Assembly (NCBI GenBank): GCA_001602435.1
Contig: CP012156.1
Location: 2,545,898 to 2,609,897, forward strand
Source: Hyphomonadaceae bacterium UKL13-1
GTDB lineage: Bacteria > Pseudomonadota > Alphaproteobacteria > Caulobacterales > Aquidulcibacteraceae
Reading direction: 5' to 3'
Length of the DNA stretch: 64,000 bases
Shown piece after piece: positions 16,817 to 25,307 of the stretch. The translations under genes were made by a program, and so were the position numbers. The notes under the pieces were generated by a model that had not been told where the DNA came from, did not search any database, and saw only the letters and a program-made list of their open reading frames with translations. Position 1 is the stretch's first letter. Every line of letters begins with the position of its first letter.

Positions 16817-18559
16817 TCAGCGGCGCGCTTTCACGGGGACAGCCAAGGCCCCCGGACGTCGGGGATCCGCGGCACCTAGAAAGAGCCCATTCTCAATCAT
16901 GATGGACTGCGCACTGCCCATGGTCTCGTCTGAGGTCACTTTATGGCCCATGCGTTCTAGAAGTGCGACCGTGTCTGGGTTGAAGTTGGGCTCCACCCGA
17001 AGCGTATCAGTCCAGCCTTGATAGATGCGCGGCTGATGGGTTGCCTCATCAATGTTCAGCTTGAAGTCGATCACATTGACGATGAGCTGGGTGACGGTGG
17101 TGATAATGGTGCTGCCACCGGGCGTGCCTACCACCAACCAGGGCTTGCCATCCTTATAGGCAATCGTCGGCATCATAGTCGACAACATGCGCTTGCCCGG
17201 TGCCATCGCGTTCAAGGGGGGCGGCGTGCCGTTCTTTTGCGCCTCAAACGCCCCTTCGTGATCGAAGTTATTCATCTGATTGTTGAGAAGGATACCCGTC
17301 CCCTCAATCATCACGCCAGAGCCAAAGTCCGCCCCCAATGTATAAGTGGTGCTGACGACATTGCCGTCCGGATCAGCCACCGAATAATGCGTGGTAGACG
17401 GGCTTTCAAAGCGAAGTGGATCGCCCACTGTCAGCTTTTTAACTTCTGAGGCTTGGTTGGGATCAATATTCTTCGCCCGCTCTTGGCCGTAGGCCTTCGA
17501 GATAAAGCCTTGCAGAGGGACCTTGACGAAGTCGGTGTCACCCAGAACTTCTGTGCGGTCGATATAGGCACGTTTCATTGCCTCCGACATCAGATGTAAC
17601 GAACGGGCCGAGCCTGCGCCGGAAGCCTTTAGGTCAAAATTCTCAAGAATATTGAGGATGTTGAGCATGGTAGCACCACCCGCACTGGCAGGAGGTGCAG
17701 TTACAATGTCGATCCCGCGATAGGTACCACGCAAGGGTGCCCGCTCAACGGGGCGATAGGCGGCGAGGTCCGCTTCGGTGATCAAACCATTGTGGCGGGC
17801 CATATCGGCAGCAAACTTCTGCGCGACAGGCCCTTTGTAAAACCCATCTGCACCGCGCTTGGAGATTTGGGTCAGGGTCCAAGCCAAGTCTGGCTGTTTC
17901 AAGACCTCACCGGCCTTATAAAGACTGCCATCTGGCTTATAGAAAGCACGCTTAGCCGCTTCGCTGGTCGAGAGGCGTTCTTTCGCCCATTCGAACACAA
18001 AGGCTTCGTCTGGCGTGATGGCGATACCGTCCCGTGCCAAAGCGATAGCCGGGGCCACGACCGCTGCCCAAGGCAGCTTGCCGTGCTTTTGATGGGCTAA
18101 ATAAAGACCTGCGACTGTGCCGGGCACGGAGGGTGCCAAATAGCCCCGGCTCGCGATTGCGCTTTCCTTGCCCGCATTGTCGATGAACATCGCAAGGGTC
18201 GCGGCCTTAGGGGCGACAGAGCGGAAGTCGATGAAATCTTGCTTACCGGTGGCCTGATCATGGATCAGCATAAAGCCGTCGCCGCCAATATTGCCCGCGC
18301 GAGGCAAGGTCACCGCAAGCGCAAAACCAATGGCGACCGCAGCATCAACCGCATTACCCCCTTGCGCAATGATGTCGGCCCCAACTTTGGAAGCGGTGGC
18401 ATTCTGGGTCACGACCATGCCGGATTGGCCAACAACAGGCGAGTGAATACTGGGATATTCAAGAAGCTGTTTGCGCTGGGCTTGAACGGGTGAGAACACC
18501 AGCGAGGCCGAAACAACAACCCCCACAACCAAACGCATCAGGTGAGATGTTTGCTTCAT
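16817..18559 (-). CDS. ggt: gamma-glutamyltransferase
   Basis: 580 aa. Periplasmic enzyme that hydrolyses glutathione and transfers gamma-glutamyl groups; made as a precursor that cleaves itself. Signal peptide ends near SPVQAQ. Typical GGT motifs: GGNAVDAAVAIGFALAV, GNIGGDGFML, and the autoprocessing site PSTTHYSVADPDGNVVSTTY, whose first Thr becomes the catalytic N-terminal nucleophile of the small subunit. The oxyanion/gamma-glutamate segments (PNAMAPGKRMLSTMMP) and GTPGGSTIITTV are intact. Located downstream of a TonB-dependent receptor on the same strand, separated by a terminator. Confidence 0.96.
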   Translation of the reverse strand: MKQTSHLMRLVVGVVVSASLVFSPVQAQRKQLLEYPSIHSPVVGQSGMVVTQNATASKVGADIIAQGGNAVDAAVAIGFALAVTLPRAGNIGGDGFMLIHDQATGKQDFIDFRSVAPKAATLAMFIDNAGKESAIASRGYLAPSVPGTVAGLYLAHQKHGKLPWAAVVAPAIALARDGIAITPDEAFVFEWAKERLSTSEAAKRAFYKPDGSLYKAGEVLKQPDLAWTLTQISKRGADGFYKGPVAQKFAADMARHNGLITEADLAAYRPVERAPLRGTYRGIDIVTAPPASAGGATMLNILNILENFDLKASGAGSARSLHLMSEAMKRAYIDRTEVLGDTDFVKVPLQGFISKAYGQERAKNIDPNQASEVKKLTVGDPLRFESPSTTHYSVADPDGNVVSTTYTLGADFGSGVMIEGTGILLNNQMNNFDHEGAFEAQKNGTPPPLNAMAPGKRMLSTMMPTIAYKDGKPWLVVGTPGGSTIITTVTQLIVNVIDFKLNIDEATHQPRIYQGWTDTLRVEPNFNPDTVALLERMGHKVTSDETMGSAQSIMIENGLFLGAADPRRPGALAVPVKARR

Positions 18560-18604
18560 CGCCGCTTCTTTCCCGCTAAAAATTCAACCCTAACAACCAA
18601 GACA

Positions 18605-18642
18605 CAAAGGCCTCTTTCAAGCCGTGCACCTGAAAGAGGCCT
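18605..18642 (-). terminator. intrinsic terminator between the TonB receptor and ggt
   Basis: A 12-bp stem AGGCCTCTTTCA / TGAAAGAGGCCT with an 11-base loop, read on the minus strand, runs into TTTGTG just after the receptor gene. Confidence 0.75.
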
Positions 18643-18662
18643 CCGATGTGTTTAGCCAGTCC

Positions 18663-21635
18663 TTAGAAGTCCTTGGACAGTTCCAGATAGAACATCCGAC
18701 CAATTGCGTCATGCAAGGAACCTAAGAAGCCATAGTTAGACGAGCTAAGCGGTGGCTTTTGGTCAAACGCATTGCGTGCGCCAAAGCGGGCCCGATAGCC
18801 GTCCTTCCGGTATTGGACATAGGTGTTGACCGTGGTCATGGATTCTAGCTGATAGTTCTGCCCATCGACCAGCAAGGTGCCGGTATCAAAGACAGGACCA
18901 ACATAGCTGACCAAGGCACCTACACTGATCGGACCTTTGCGCCAGGTGAGGTTAGCCGTAGCGCGCCACTCTGGATTGCCATTGACCTGTATTTGGCTTC
19001 CGGCTTGGGTGATCGTCACACCCGTGCCGAACTTGCCCGCCGCATTGGCGTCGATCAGCTCTTGTTGCAAAGGTGAAGCGGACTGTTGGAATTCAGTCAG
19101 TTTCGAGCCGGCCAAATCCAAGCTGAAGTTACCATATTTCTGGGTCTTGAGGTCATAGCTCAAGCCAATGTCGATCCCTTCCAAGGTGCGGGGGCCGAGG
19201 TTGAAGTAATCGTCCTGTACGAACGATAGATCGCCAACCACTTGGGTGCCGACAGGGGCCAAGCGCACGACGTTCGGATTGGACTTCCCACTTTGGCGCA
19301 ACAACAGATCATAGAGGATCTGGTTCTGAGCGCCCTGAATCCCGATGACACCATCGGACTTCAACGACCAAGAATCGATGGTGAAGGTCAAGCCTTTGAT
19401 CGGCTGGAACACGAGGCCGTAGGAGAAGGTTTCGGCATCTTCTGGCTTCAGCTTTTGGTTGCCGGCGCGCACTTCCAGCGTGCTGACCCCAGTACAAGTC
19501 GTGTTGTTCAGGCGGCAAGCAGCAAAGTCGGTCCGTGTGTTGGCGACTTGGGTACCGGCGCTATAGAATTGCGCGAGGTTTGGCGCGCGATAGCTTTGCG
19601 ACCATGAGCTGCGGAGTTTGAGTGCATCGACAATCACCCAGCTGCCAGCAATCTTTGGCTTCACCACATCGCCGAAATCCGAATAGCTTTCGCCACGGGC
19701 GGCCAATTGCAAGTCGATCGACTTAACCAGCGGCACGCCCATTTCTTCGGATACAACCGGAACAGAAAGTTCGCCAAACAAAGCCGAAACCGTGCGATCC
19801 GCCTTGACGTCAGGTGCCGGGCTCGCGCCCATAATGTCGGTGCCATAGGTGATGCCACTCACCACATCGGTGTAAGTGATCTTCCCATCGAGGCGAGAGT
19901 CGCGATTATCCTGATAGGTTTCCTTGCGAATTTCGACACCGCCGGCAAAGCCAACAGAGCCTGCTGGCAGCTTAAACAGCTCTGCCTTAGAGGCCTTAAA
20001 GTCGATCGTGGCCAAGGACGTGGTGCCGATACGATTGGCATTGACCAAGAAGGATTTGATCGTATCGGCATTGCTGGGGGTAGCATCGCCAAACGAATAG
20101 GTCGGCTGCGTTCCGCCATTGAACGGGTTGTAAGCGTCTGGCGTCGACTTGGCCAAAGCCTGTTGGAACAGGGTGTTGCTGATGACGTTGCGGGTCTCGT
20201 CGTTCGTGCGCGCCCAAGAATAGGTGACAGCCGATTCCCATTTGAAATCGCGCCAATCCCCGCGCAAGCCTGCCAGACCGCGCACCATGTCGTCGGTCAC
20301 CACAAAGGTGCGAGGACCGGTATCGACAGGGCGATAGGTGGTGATCCGCAATGCCAGACCTGTTGTTGGCACACCGGTCAGGTTGGCCAAACGGTTAGGA
20401 TTGGCCACACCATTGATCGTGGTAGCCCCAAAGGGATTGTAGTAATTGGTTGCAGGGATTGAGATCACTGCACTTGAAATTGGGGCCGATTGCTCACGCT
20501 GGCCTTCCAGTTCAGCATGATAATAGCCAAGCTCGGAGAAAAACTCCATCGGGCCAATATCTTGGCTGAAGGTACCGAATACGGTGGCACGGTCTAAGCC
20601 ACCGCGAATGCTGCGATCTGGGTTTTCATCATAGCGCAACACGCGGGAGTTCGCGCCCGTGATGGTGCCACTGCGCAGACACAGATTGCCATTGATCACG
20701 GTGCTAGAACAACCTGCCGCAAAATTATTGGTAGGCTCGACATGGAACACGCCCGATGCCGTCAGCGCCGTCGTACCTTGGCGCACAATGGTGGACGCAG
20801 GAATGACCGTAAATGACCCCCAAGGCGAAGAGGTAGAGCGGTTATCAAACGACGTATCGCCAGCCCAAGGCGTGCCGAACAAGGCGGCGCGATGGTCTTC
20901 GCTGGCCGAGAATTCGCGTTCGCTCGCCATCAAGGGCGTGCGGTGCGTATAGCTGCCAAACAGCATCAAACGGCCACCGCCTGGGGTCTCAAAGCCTGAT
21001 TTGATCGAAGCGGTGGATTCTTCGGTCCCGTCGGCAAACGCATGACGGAGATCGGCACGCACGCCCTTATAGCGCTTGTCCAGCACCACATTGACAACCC
21101 CGGCAACAGCATCAGCACCATAGATCGCGGCAGCACCATCGCGCAGCACTTCGATGCGGCTGATCGCACCCACCGGCAAGGAGTTGGTATTGGCGGTTTG
21201 CACGGGCACAAAGTTTTCTGTCTGCGTGCCCGGTGTCAGGATCATGCGGCGGCCATTGAGCAGCACCAATGTGTTGCCCGTACCGACGCTGCGCAAATTG
21301 ATCGATGAATTGTCGCCACGCGCGTCGTTCAGATTGCCGGTGGTGCGTGATTCTTGGAACTGAACGTCGCCTGCCTGCGGGATAGAGCGGAACAGATCGT
21401 CACCCGATACACTGCCGACAGCGGCAATGCGCTCAGCTGTCAAAACCGACACTGGTAAATCGCCAGCGGCCTTTGCGCCTTCGATCCGCGTTCCGACAAC
21501 CACCACAACCTCGGCCTCTTTTGCGGCGTCTGGTGGTGTTGGTGCAGGTGCAGTTTGTGCAAAAGCTGGTGCAACGTTGGCGAAGGAAAGTGTCGCCAGA
21601 ATGGTGCAACACAGCATATTAGACTTCAAAGACAT
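18663..21635 (-). CDS. TonB-dependent receptor
   Basis: 990 aa from ATG 21635 (MSLKSNMLCCTILATLSFAN). Signal peptide ends after APAFAQ, followed by a Pro-rich linker and a Val-rich strand (EVVVVVGTRIEG). The plug domain shows LPVSVLTAERIAAVGS, SINLRSVGTGNTLVLLNGRRM and RIEVLRDGAAAIYGADAVAGVVNVV. The long barrel ends in a receptor C-terminal pattern with terminal aromatic (YLELSKDF). Size and the NDARGDNSSINLRSVG motif fit the large peptide/oligosaccharide importer-like group of sphingomonads and caulobacters rather than classic siderophore receptors. Ligand not predictable; proximity to ggt makes peptides possible. Confidence 0.95.
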   Translation of the reverse strand: MSLKSNMLCCTILATLSFANVAPAFAQTAPAPTPPDAAKEAEVVVVVGTRIEGAKAAGDLPVSVLTAERIAAVGSVSGDDLFRSIPQAGDVQFQESRTTGNLNDARGDNSSINLRSVGTGNTLVLLNGRRMILTPGTQTENFVPVQTANTNSLPVGAISRIEVLRDGAAAIYGADAVAGVVNVVLDKRYKGVRADLRHAFADGTEESTASIKSGFETPGGGRLMLFGSYTHRTPLMASEREFSASEDHRAALFGTPWAGDTSFDNRSTSSPWGSFTVIPASTIVRQGTTALTASGVFHVEPTNNFAAGCSSTVINGNLCLRSGTITGANSRVLRYDENPDRSIRGGLDRATVFGTFSQDIGPMEFFSELGYYHAELEGQREQSAPISSAVISIPATNYYNPFGATTINGVANPNRLANLTGVPTTGLALRITTYRPVDTGPRTFVVTDDMVRGLAGLRGDWRDFKWESAVTYSWARTNDETRNVISNTLFQQALAKSTPDAYNPFNGGTQPTYSFGDATPSNADTIKSFLVNANRIGTTSLATIDFKASKAELFKLPAGSVGFAGGVEIRKETYQDNRDSRLDGKITYTDVVSGITYGTDIMGASPAPDVKADRTVSALFGELSVPVVSEEMGVPLVKSIDLQLAARGESYSDFGDVVKPKIAGSWVIVDALKLRSSWSQSYRAPNLAQFYSAGTQVANTRTDFAACRLNNTTCTGVSTLEVRAGNQKLKPEDAETFSYGLVFQPIKGLTFTIDSWSLKSDGVIGIQGAQNQILYDLLLRQSGKSNPNVVRLAPVGTQVVGDLSFVQDDYFNLGPRTLEGIDIGLSYDLKTQKYGNFSLDLAGSKLTEFQQSASPLQQELIDANAAGKFGTGVTITQAGSQIQVNGNPEWRATANLTWRKGPISVGALVSYVGPVFDTGTLLVDGQNYQLESMTTVNTYVQYRKDGYRARFGARNAFDQKPPLSSSNYGFLGSLHDAIGRMFYLELSKDF

Positions 21636-21940
21636 TGGCTTTTGGCCCCCCAAAATGATCCGTATGCGAAACACTGATCTTGAGAGTTCCAGTCAGGTTT
21701 CAGCACATGCACTGTCAACTGTCGCACCCCTTTTCCGACTTGCCAACCAAAGAAGATGTATTTTCTCGGACCAAGTGCTGAAGTTGACACCGCAGGACAT
21801 CTAATGCCCGCCAGAGCTCGAAGGCTTAGCATCGGCACTTTGATAGACAATCGAAACACATCACAAACAGCCACATCCCTGTGCATGGGTTGGCAATTCG
21901 TTTTAGGGTGGGTTCGCAAGATTACGAGAGGCGATCTACG
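21636..21940. other. divergent promoter region of TonB receptor and SDR gene
   Basis: About 305 bases that must contain both promoters. I see no terminator, convincing palindrome or small gene in it. Confidence 0.4.
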
Positions 21941-22762
21941 ATGACACAGCCTGCATCTACGCGACGACTCGCCGTCATTACTGGGGCCTCGTCCGGTATT
22001 GGCGAAGCGTTTGCCCGTGCCTATGCCAAGCAAGGGGTGGACCTTTGCCTTGTGGCACGCCGTCTCGATCGGCTTGAAGCTTTGGCGCTAGAATTGGCTC
22101 AGCAGCATGGCATTGAGGCTTTCGCGGTGCAGGCAGACTTGTCTAGGCCCGATGCCACAGACCGGATCGTCACTGCTTTGGCTGAGCAGGCACGGTCTTG
22201 CGATATTTTGATCAATAATGCCGGCTATTCCCTGCCCCAGACTTTTTTGGCTACCAAGGCCCAACAGCAAACCGATTTTGTTGCAGTTCTGGTCACCTCC
22301 GTCGTCAGCCTCACCCACGCCCTTCTGCCCGGCATGGTGCAACGCGGCTATGGACGCATCATCAATGTCGCCAGCATGGTTGCCTTTTCCTCAGGCGCGG
22401 CTGGCCATACGCTGTACCCGGCAGCCAAGAGCTTTGTGGTGAAAATGACCCAATCGCTCGCTGCTGAAGTTGCCGACAAAGGCGTGTTGGTGACTGCCAT
22501 CTGCCCCGGCCAAACTGAGAGCGATTTCGCAAAAGCCAATGGCACCGACCAATTAGTTGCCAAGTCCAATCTCTATAAGCAAACAGCCGAAGACGTGGTT
22601 GCGATTGCCATGTCCGCCAATGAGGCGGGAAGAGAAGTGGTTGTACCCGGCTGGCCAAATAAACTTGCGGTTGCATTCATGAAAATTCTGCCAGATAGTT
22701 GGACGGCGGCTCTCATCCGCCCGCAAGCCAAGAAATTTGCCCTACCCGACCCTACAGCCTAA
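21941..22762 (+). CDS. SDR family NAD(P)-dependent oxidoreductase
   Basis: 273 aa classical short-chain dehydrogenase from ATG 21941 (GAGAGG ribosome-binding site). Cofactor motif TGASSGIGEA, NNAGYS, the catalytic Ser region ASMVAFSSG, and YxxxK in LYPAAKSF. An Arg-rich segment after beta-2 (VARRLDRLEAL) suggests NADP(H). The C-terminal WPNKLAVAFMKILPDSW resembles DltE-like/uncharacterised SDRs. Followed after 10 bases by a GMC oxidoreductase on the same strand, so both may act on one alcohol/aldehyde substrate. Confidence 0.93.
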   Translation: MTQPASTRRLAVITGASSGIGEAFARAYAKQGVDLCLVARRLDRLEALALELAQQHGIEAFAVQADLSRPDATDRIVTALAEQARSCDILINNAGYSLPQTFLATKAQQQTDFVAVLVTSVVSLTHALLPGMVQRGYGRIINVASMVAFSSGAAGHTLYPAAKSFVVKMTQSLAAEVADKGVLVTAICPGQTESDFAKANGTDQLVAKSNLYKQTAEDVVAIAMSANEAGREVVVPGWPNKLAVAFMKILPDSWTAALIRPQAKKFALPDPTA

Positions 22763-22772
22763 CGAGACGACT

Positions 22773-24338
22773 ATGCCCCATTATGACATTCTGATTATCG
22801 GTTCCGGCGCCGGGGGCGCAAGCTTTGCCCAAGCTTTGGCGGGCACAGGGAAGTCAATTCTGATCCTCGAACGCGGCGAACATCTGCCCGTTGACCGTGA
22901 AAATTGGGACCCTCGACGGGTCTTTGTTGATCGAATTTATCGCACGGACGAGCAATGGACAGACAAGGAAGATAAGCCCTTTACGCCCAATACCCATTAC
23001 TGGGTCGGAGGCAATACGAGTTTCTATGGCGCCGCCTTGATGCGCTTTAAACCTTTGGACTTTGAACGACTGGAGCATTTTGACGGTATTAGCCCAGCAT
23101 GGCCAGTCAATTACGAAGACATGCGCCCTTGGTATGAAGTGGCTGAGCGTGTGTGGGAGGTTCATGGCGAACGCGGCATTGACCCCACAGATGACCCAAA
23201 TGACCCGCCCTACCCGTTTCCTGCCTTAACCCATGATCCCGGCATGATCCGGCTCAAAGAGCATTTTGAAGACTTAGGCTGGACACCTTCGCCTCTGCCT
23301 TTGGGGATACGCCGTGATGATGCTAATCCGCGTGCTGGCAAATGTGTGCGCTGCAAAACGTGCGGGGGCTTCCCATGTCGGCTGCTCGCCAAAGTGGATG
23401 CACGCACTGCCGCGCTACAGCCTTTAGAGGCCGCCCCCAACGTCACGCTTTTGGCGGGCTATAAGGTTCTAGAACTCAAGACCGACGCGAGCGGCAGAAA
23501 AGTCACCGAAGTGGTGGCCTCTGGGCCCGATGGGGAAGTTTCATTCTCCGCCGATTACATCGCTTTGGCTGCGGGTGCCGCCAATTCTGCCGCCCTCCTC
23601 CTGAAGTCGGCCGGCCCTCAACATCCAAATGGGCTGGCCAATAGCTCAGACCAAGTTGGCCGCAATTATATGTATCACACCACCTCGGCTGTGATCTCGG
23701 TGGCGCTATCGCATTTCGATTCCAGCTTCCCGAAGACCTTGTGCGTCAATGATTTCTATTATGGCGACTCCGAAGAAGAATTCCCCTTCCCAATGGGTCA
23801 AATCCAGATGTTGGAATATATGTCCGGTCAGACGTTGGAAGGCCAATTGGCGGACTTCATCAGCCCCAATCTGCTCCCCGACTCCTTCATGGACGCCCTG
23901 GCCGAACGCATGGTCAGCTTCCTTGTCATGTCAGAAGACCTACCTTTGCCGCACAATCGGGTTACGCTGAACGAGAATGGCGGCATCAAACTTTCCTATA
24001 CCGAAGGTGATTTGACGGCCCACAAAAAGTTAGTCGAGAAACTTGAGGCCGGCCTTAGTGGCTTCACGCGTGAGCGGTCTTCGCTGTTTGAGACCAATTT
24101 CACCATTGACCAAGAACTGCCGCTTTACGGTACCGCCCATCAATGTGGGACCCTGCGCATGGGCGATGATCCTGCAACTTCGGTGGTCGACAAATGGTGC
24201 AAGGCGCATGATTTAGACAATCTCTATGTCGTGGATGCGAGCGTTTTTGTGTCGTCCGCAGCCGTGAATCCGACCTTGACCATTGTTGCCAATGCGCTGC
24301 GCGTGGGCGACCATTTGGCGCGAAAGTTGATGGGCTAA
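22773..24338 (+). CDS. GMC family FAD-dependent oxidoreductase
   Basis: 521 aa. FAD-binding GSGAGGASFAQALAG at the N-terminus, LERGEH, WVGGNTSFYGAALMRF, and the C-terminal HQCGTLRMGDDPATSVVD with VVDASVFVSSAAVNPTLTI. A Cys-rich segment CVRCKTCGGFPCRLLAKVDA in the middle is typical of bacterial GMC-like dehydrogenases related to cholesterol oxidase/choline dehydrogenase. Cytoplasmic, no signal. Ten bases after the SDR gene, so likely co-transcribed. Substrate probably an alcohol. Confidence 0.93.
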   Translation: MPHYDILIIGSGAGGASFAQALAGTGKSILILERGEHLPVDRENWDPRRVFVDRIYRTDEQWTDKEDKPFTPNTHYWVGGNTSFYGAALMRFKPLDFERLEHFDGISPAWPVNYEDMRPWYEVAERVWEVHGERGIDPTDDPNDPPYPFPALTHDPGMIRLKEHFEDLGWTPSPLPLGIRRDDANPRAGKCVRCKTCGGFPCRLLAKVDARTAALQPLEAAPNVTLLAGYKVLELKTDASGRKVTEVVASGPDGEVSFSADYIALAAGAANSAALLLKSAGPQHPNGLANSSDQVGRNYMYHTTSAVISVALSHFDSSFPKTLCVNDFYYGDSEEEFPFPMGQIQMLEYMSGQTLEGQLADFISPNLLPDSFMDALAERMVSFLVMSEDLPLPHNRVTLNENGGIKLSYTEGDLTAHKKLVEKLEAGLSGFTRERSSLFETNFTIDQELPLYGTAHQCGTLRMGDDPATSVVDKWCKAHDLDNLYVVDASVFVSSAAVNPTLTIVANALRVGDHLARKLMG

Positions 24339-24422
24339 AAACGGGCGACCGAGCCGTCGGTTCACAACCTCGTCAGGGTGCCCAATCTTGCACCACGCTT
24401 CAATTCAAGCCATGGTGGTCCC

Positions 24423-25307
24423 ATGCCGCTGCGTCATCTCTGCGAACCCGTCGAATTAGCCCCGGGCATGACCGTATGGGCCGAAAGGGTTAATCATGGC
24501 GCCGAAGCGCCAAGCCTAGACCGCTTTCCCCATTATCATAGCGTCGCAGAATTGGTGATTTTCGAGTCTGGGAATGGCTCGTTCTGGCTCGATGGCGAGG
24601 AGACGAATCTGCACCCCCGTTGCGTGGTCTATGTGCCGCCCATGTGTCACCATGATTATATGTTCAGTCCGGGCGAGAAATCCTGGGTCTTGGTGCAATT
24701 GGATGCGGATACGGTTCAAGCGCTCGCCCAAGCGCTACCGGAACTGGATTTGGCGCGCCCTTTCTATGGCGTCCCAAGCGAGCAACAAGGCAAACAACTC
24801 AGCGCACTCTGTGACCTTTTGTTGGACACCACCCAGTCAAGCCCGCAGTCCGCCATCGTGACCCGCACAGCGGAACTCATCGTCTGGGCCGCACATGCAA
24901 CCCGTGTGGCACCAGCCCCCGCACAAGGCAAAGGCCAACAAGTGGCGCTTCCCGTCGACCGACTGCGCCCAGCGCTCGACGCGCTGCGCGCCCAGCCGGG
25001 CAAGGAGTGGACGTTGGAGCAAATGGCCTCGCTCTGTCACATGTCGGCCAATTATTTTTCGCGGCGCTTTGCGGAAATCATGGGCATGAGCTTGACTGTC
25101 TATGTGCGGGTTTACCGCTTGCAATTGGCCGCCCGGCGGCTGGTACAAGGGCGAGAGCCTATTGGGATCATTGCCCAAGACGCAGGATTTGCGAGCCCAG
25201 CCCATTTTGCTTTCCAGTTCAAACAAAGGTTTGGACTAACCCCGCGCGCTTACCGACAAGCCGGCCAGACGCGCAGCTTACCTCAGCCCATAAGGACATC
25301 TGCATGA
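24423..25307 (+). CDS. AraC family transcriptional regulator with cupin sensor
   Basis: 294 aa from ATG 24423; a GTG at 24378 is an alternative start adding 15 residues. The N-terminal cupin (residues about 10-110: FPHYHSVAELVIFESGNG and HPRCVVYVPPMCHHDY) probably binds a sugar or other small ligand. The C-terminal 100 residues form the double helix-turn-helix: MASLCHMSANYFSRRFAEIMG and AQDAGFASPAHFAFQFKQRFGLTP. Its stop overlaps the start of the amylase gene (ATGA), so the regulator and the enzyme are translationally coupled; it probably controls starch or maltodextrin use. Confidence 0.93.
   Translation: MPLRHLCEPVELAPGMTVWAERVNHGAEAPSLDRFPHYHSVAELVIFESGNGSFWLDGEETNLHPRCVVYVPPMCHHDYMFSPGEKSWVLVQLDADTVQALAQALPELDLARPFYGVPSEQQGKQLSALCDLLLDTTQSSPQSAIVTRTAELIVWAAHATRVAPAPAQGKGQQVALPVDRLRPALDALRAQPGKEWTLEQMASLCHMSANYFSRRFAEIMGMSLTVYVRVYRLQLAARRLVQGREPIGIIAQDAGFASPAHFAFQFKQRFGLTPRAYRQAGQTRSLPQPIRTSA

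Noticed and set aside
19707..20462. A 251-codon plus-strand frame inside the TonB receptor gene
   Set aside because: Antisense shadow within an intact receptor barrel.
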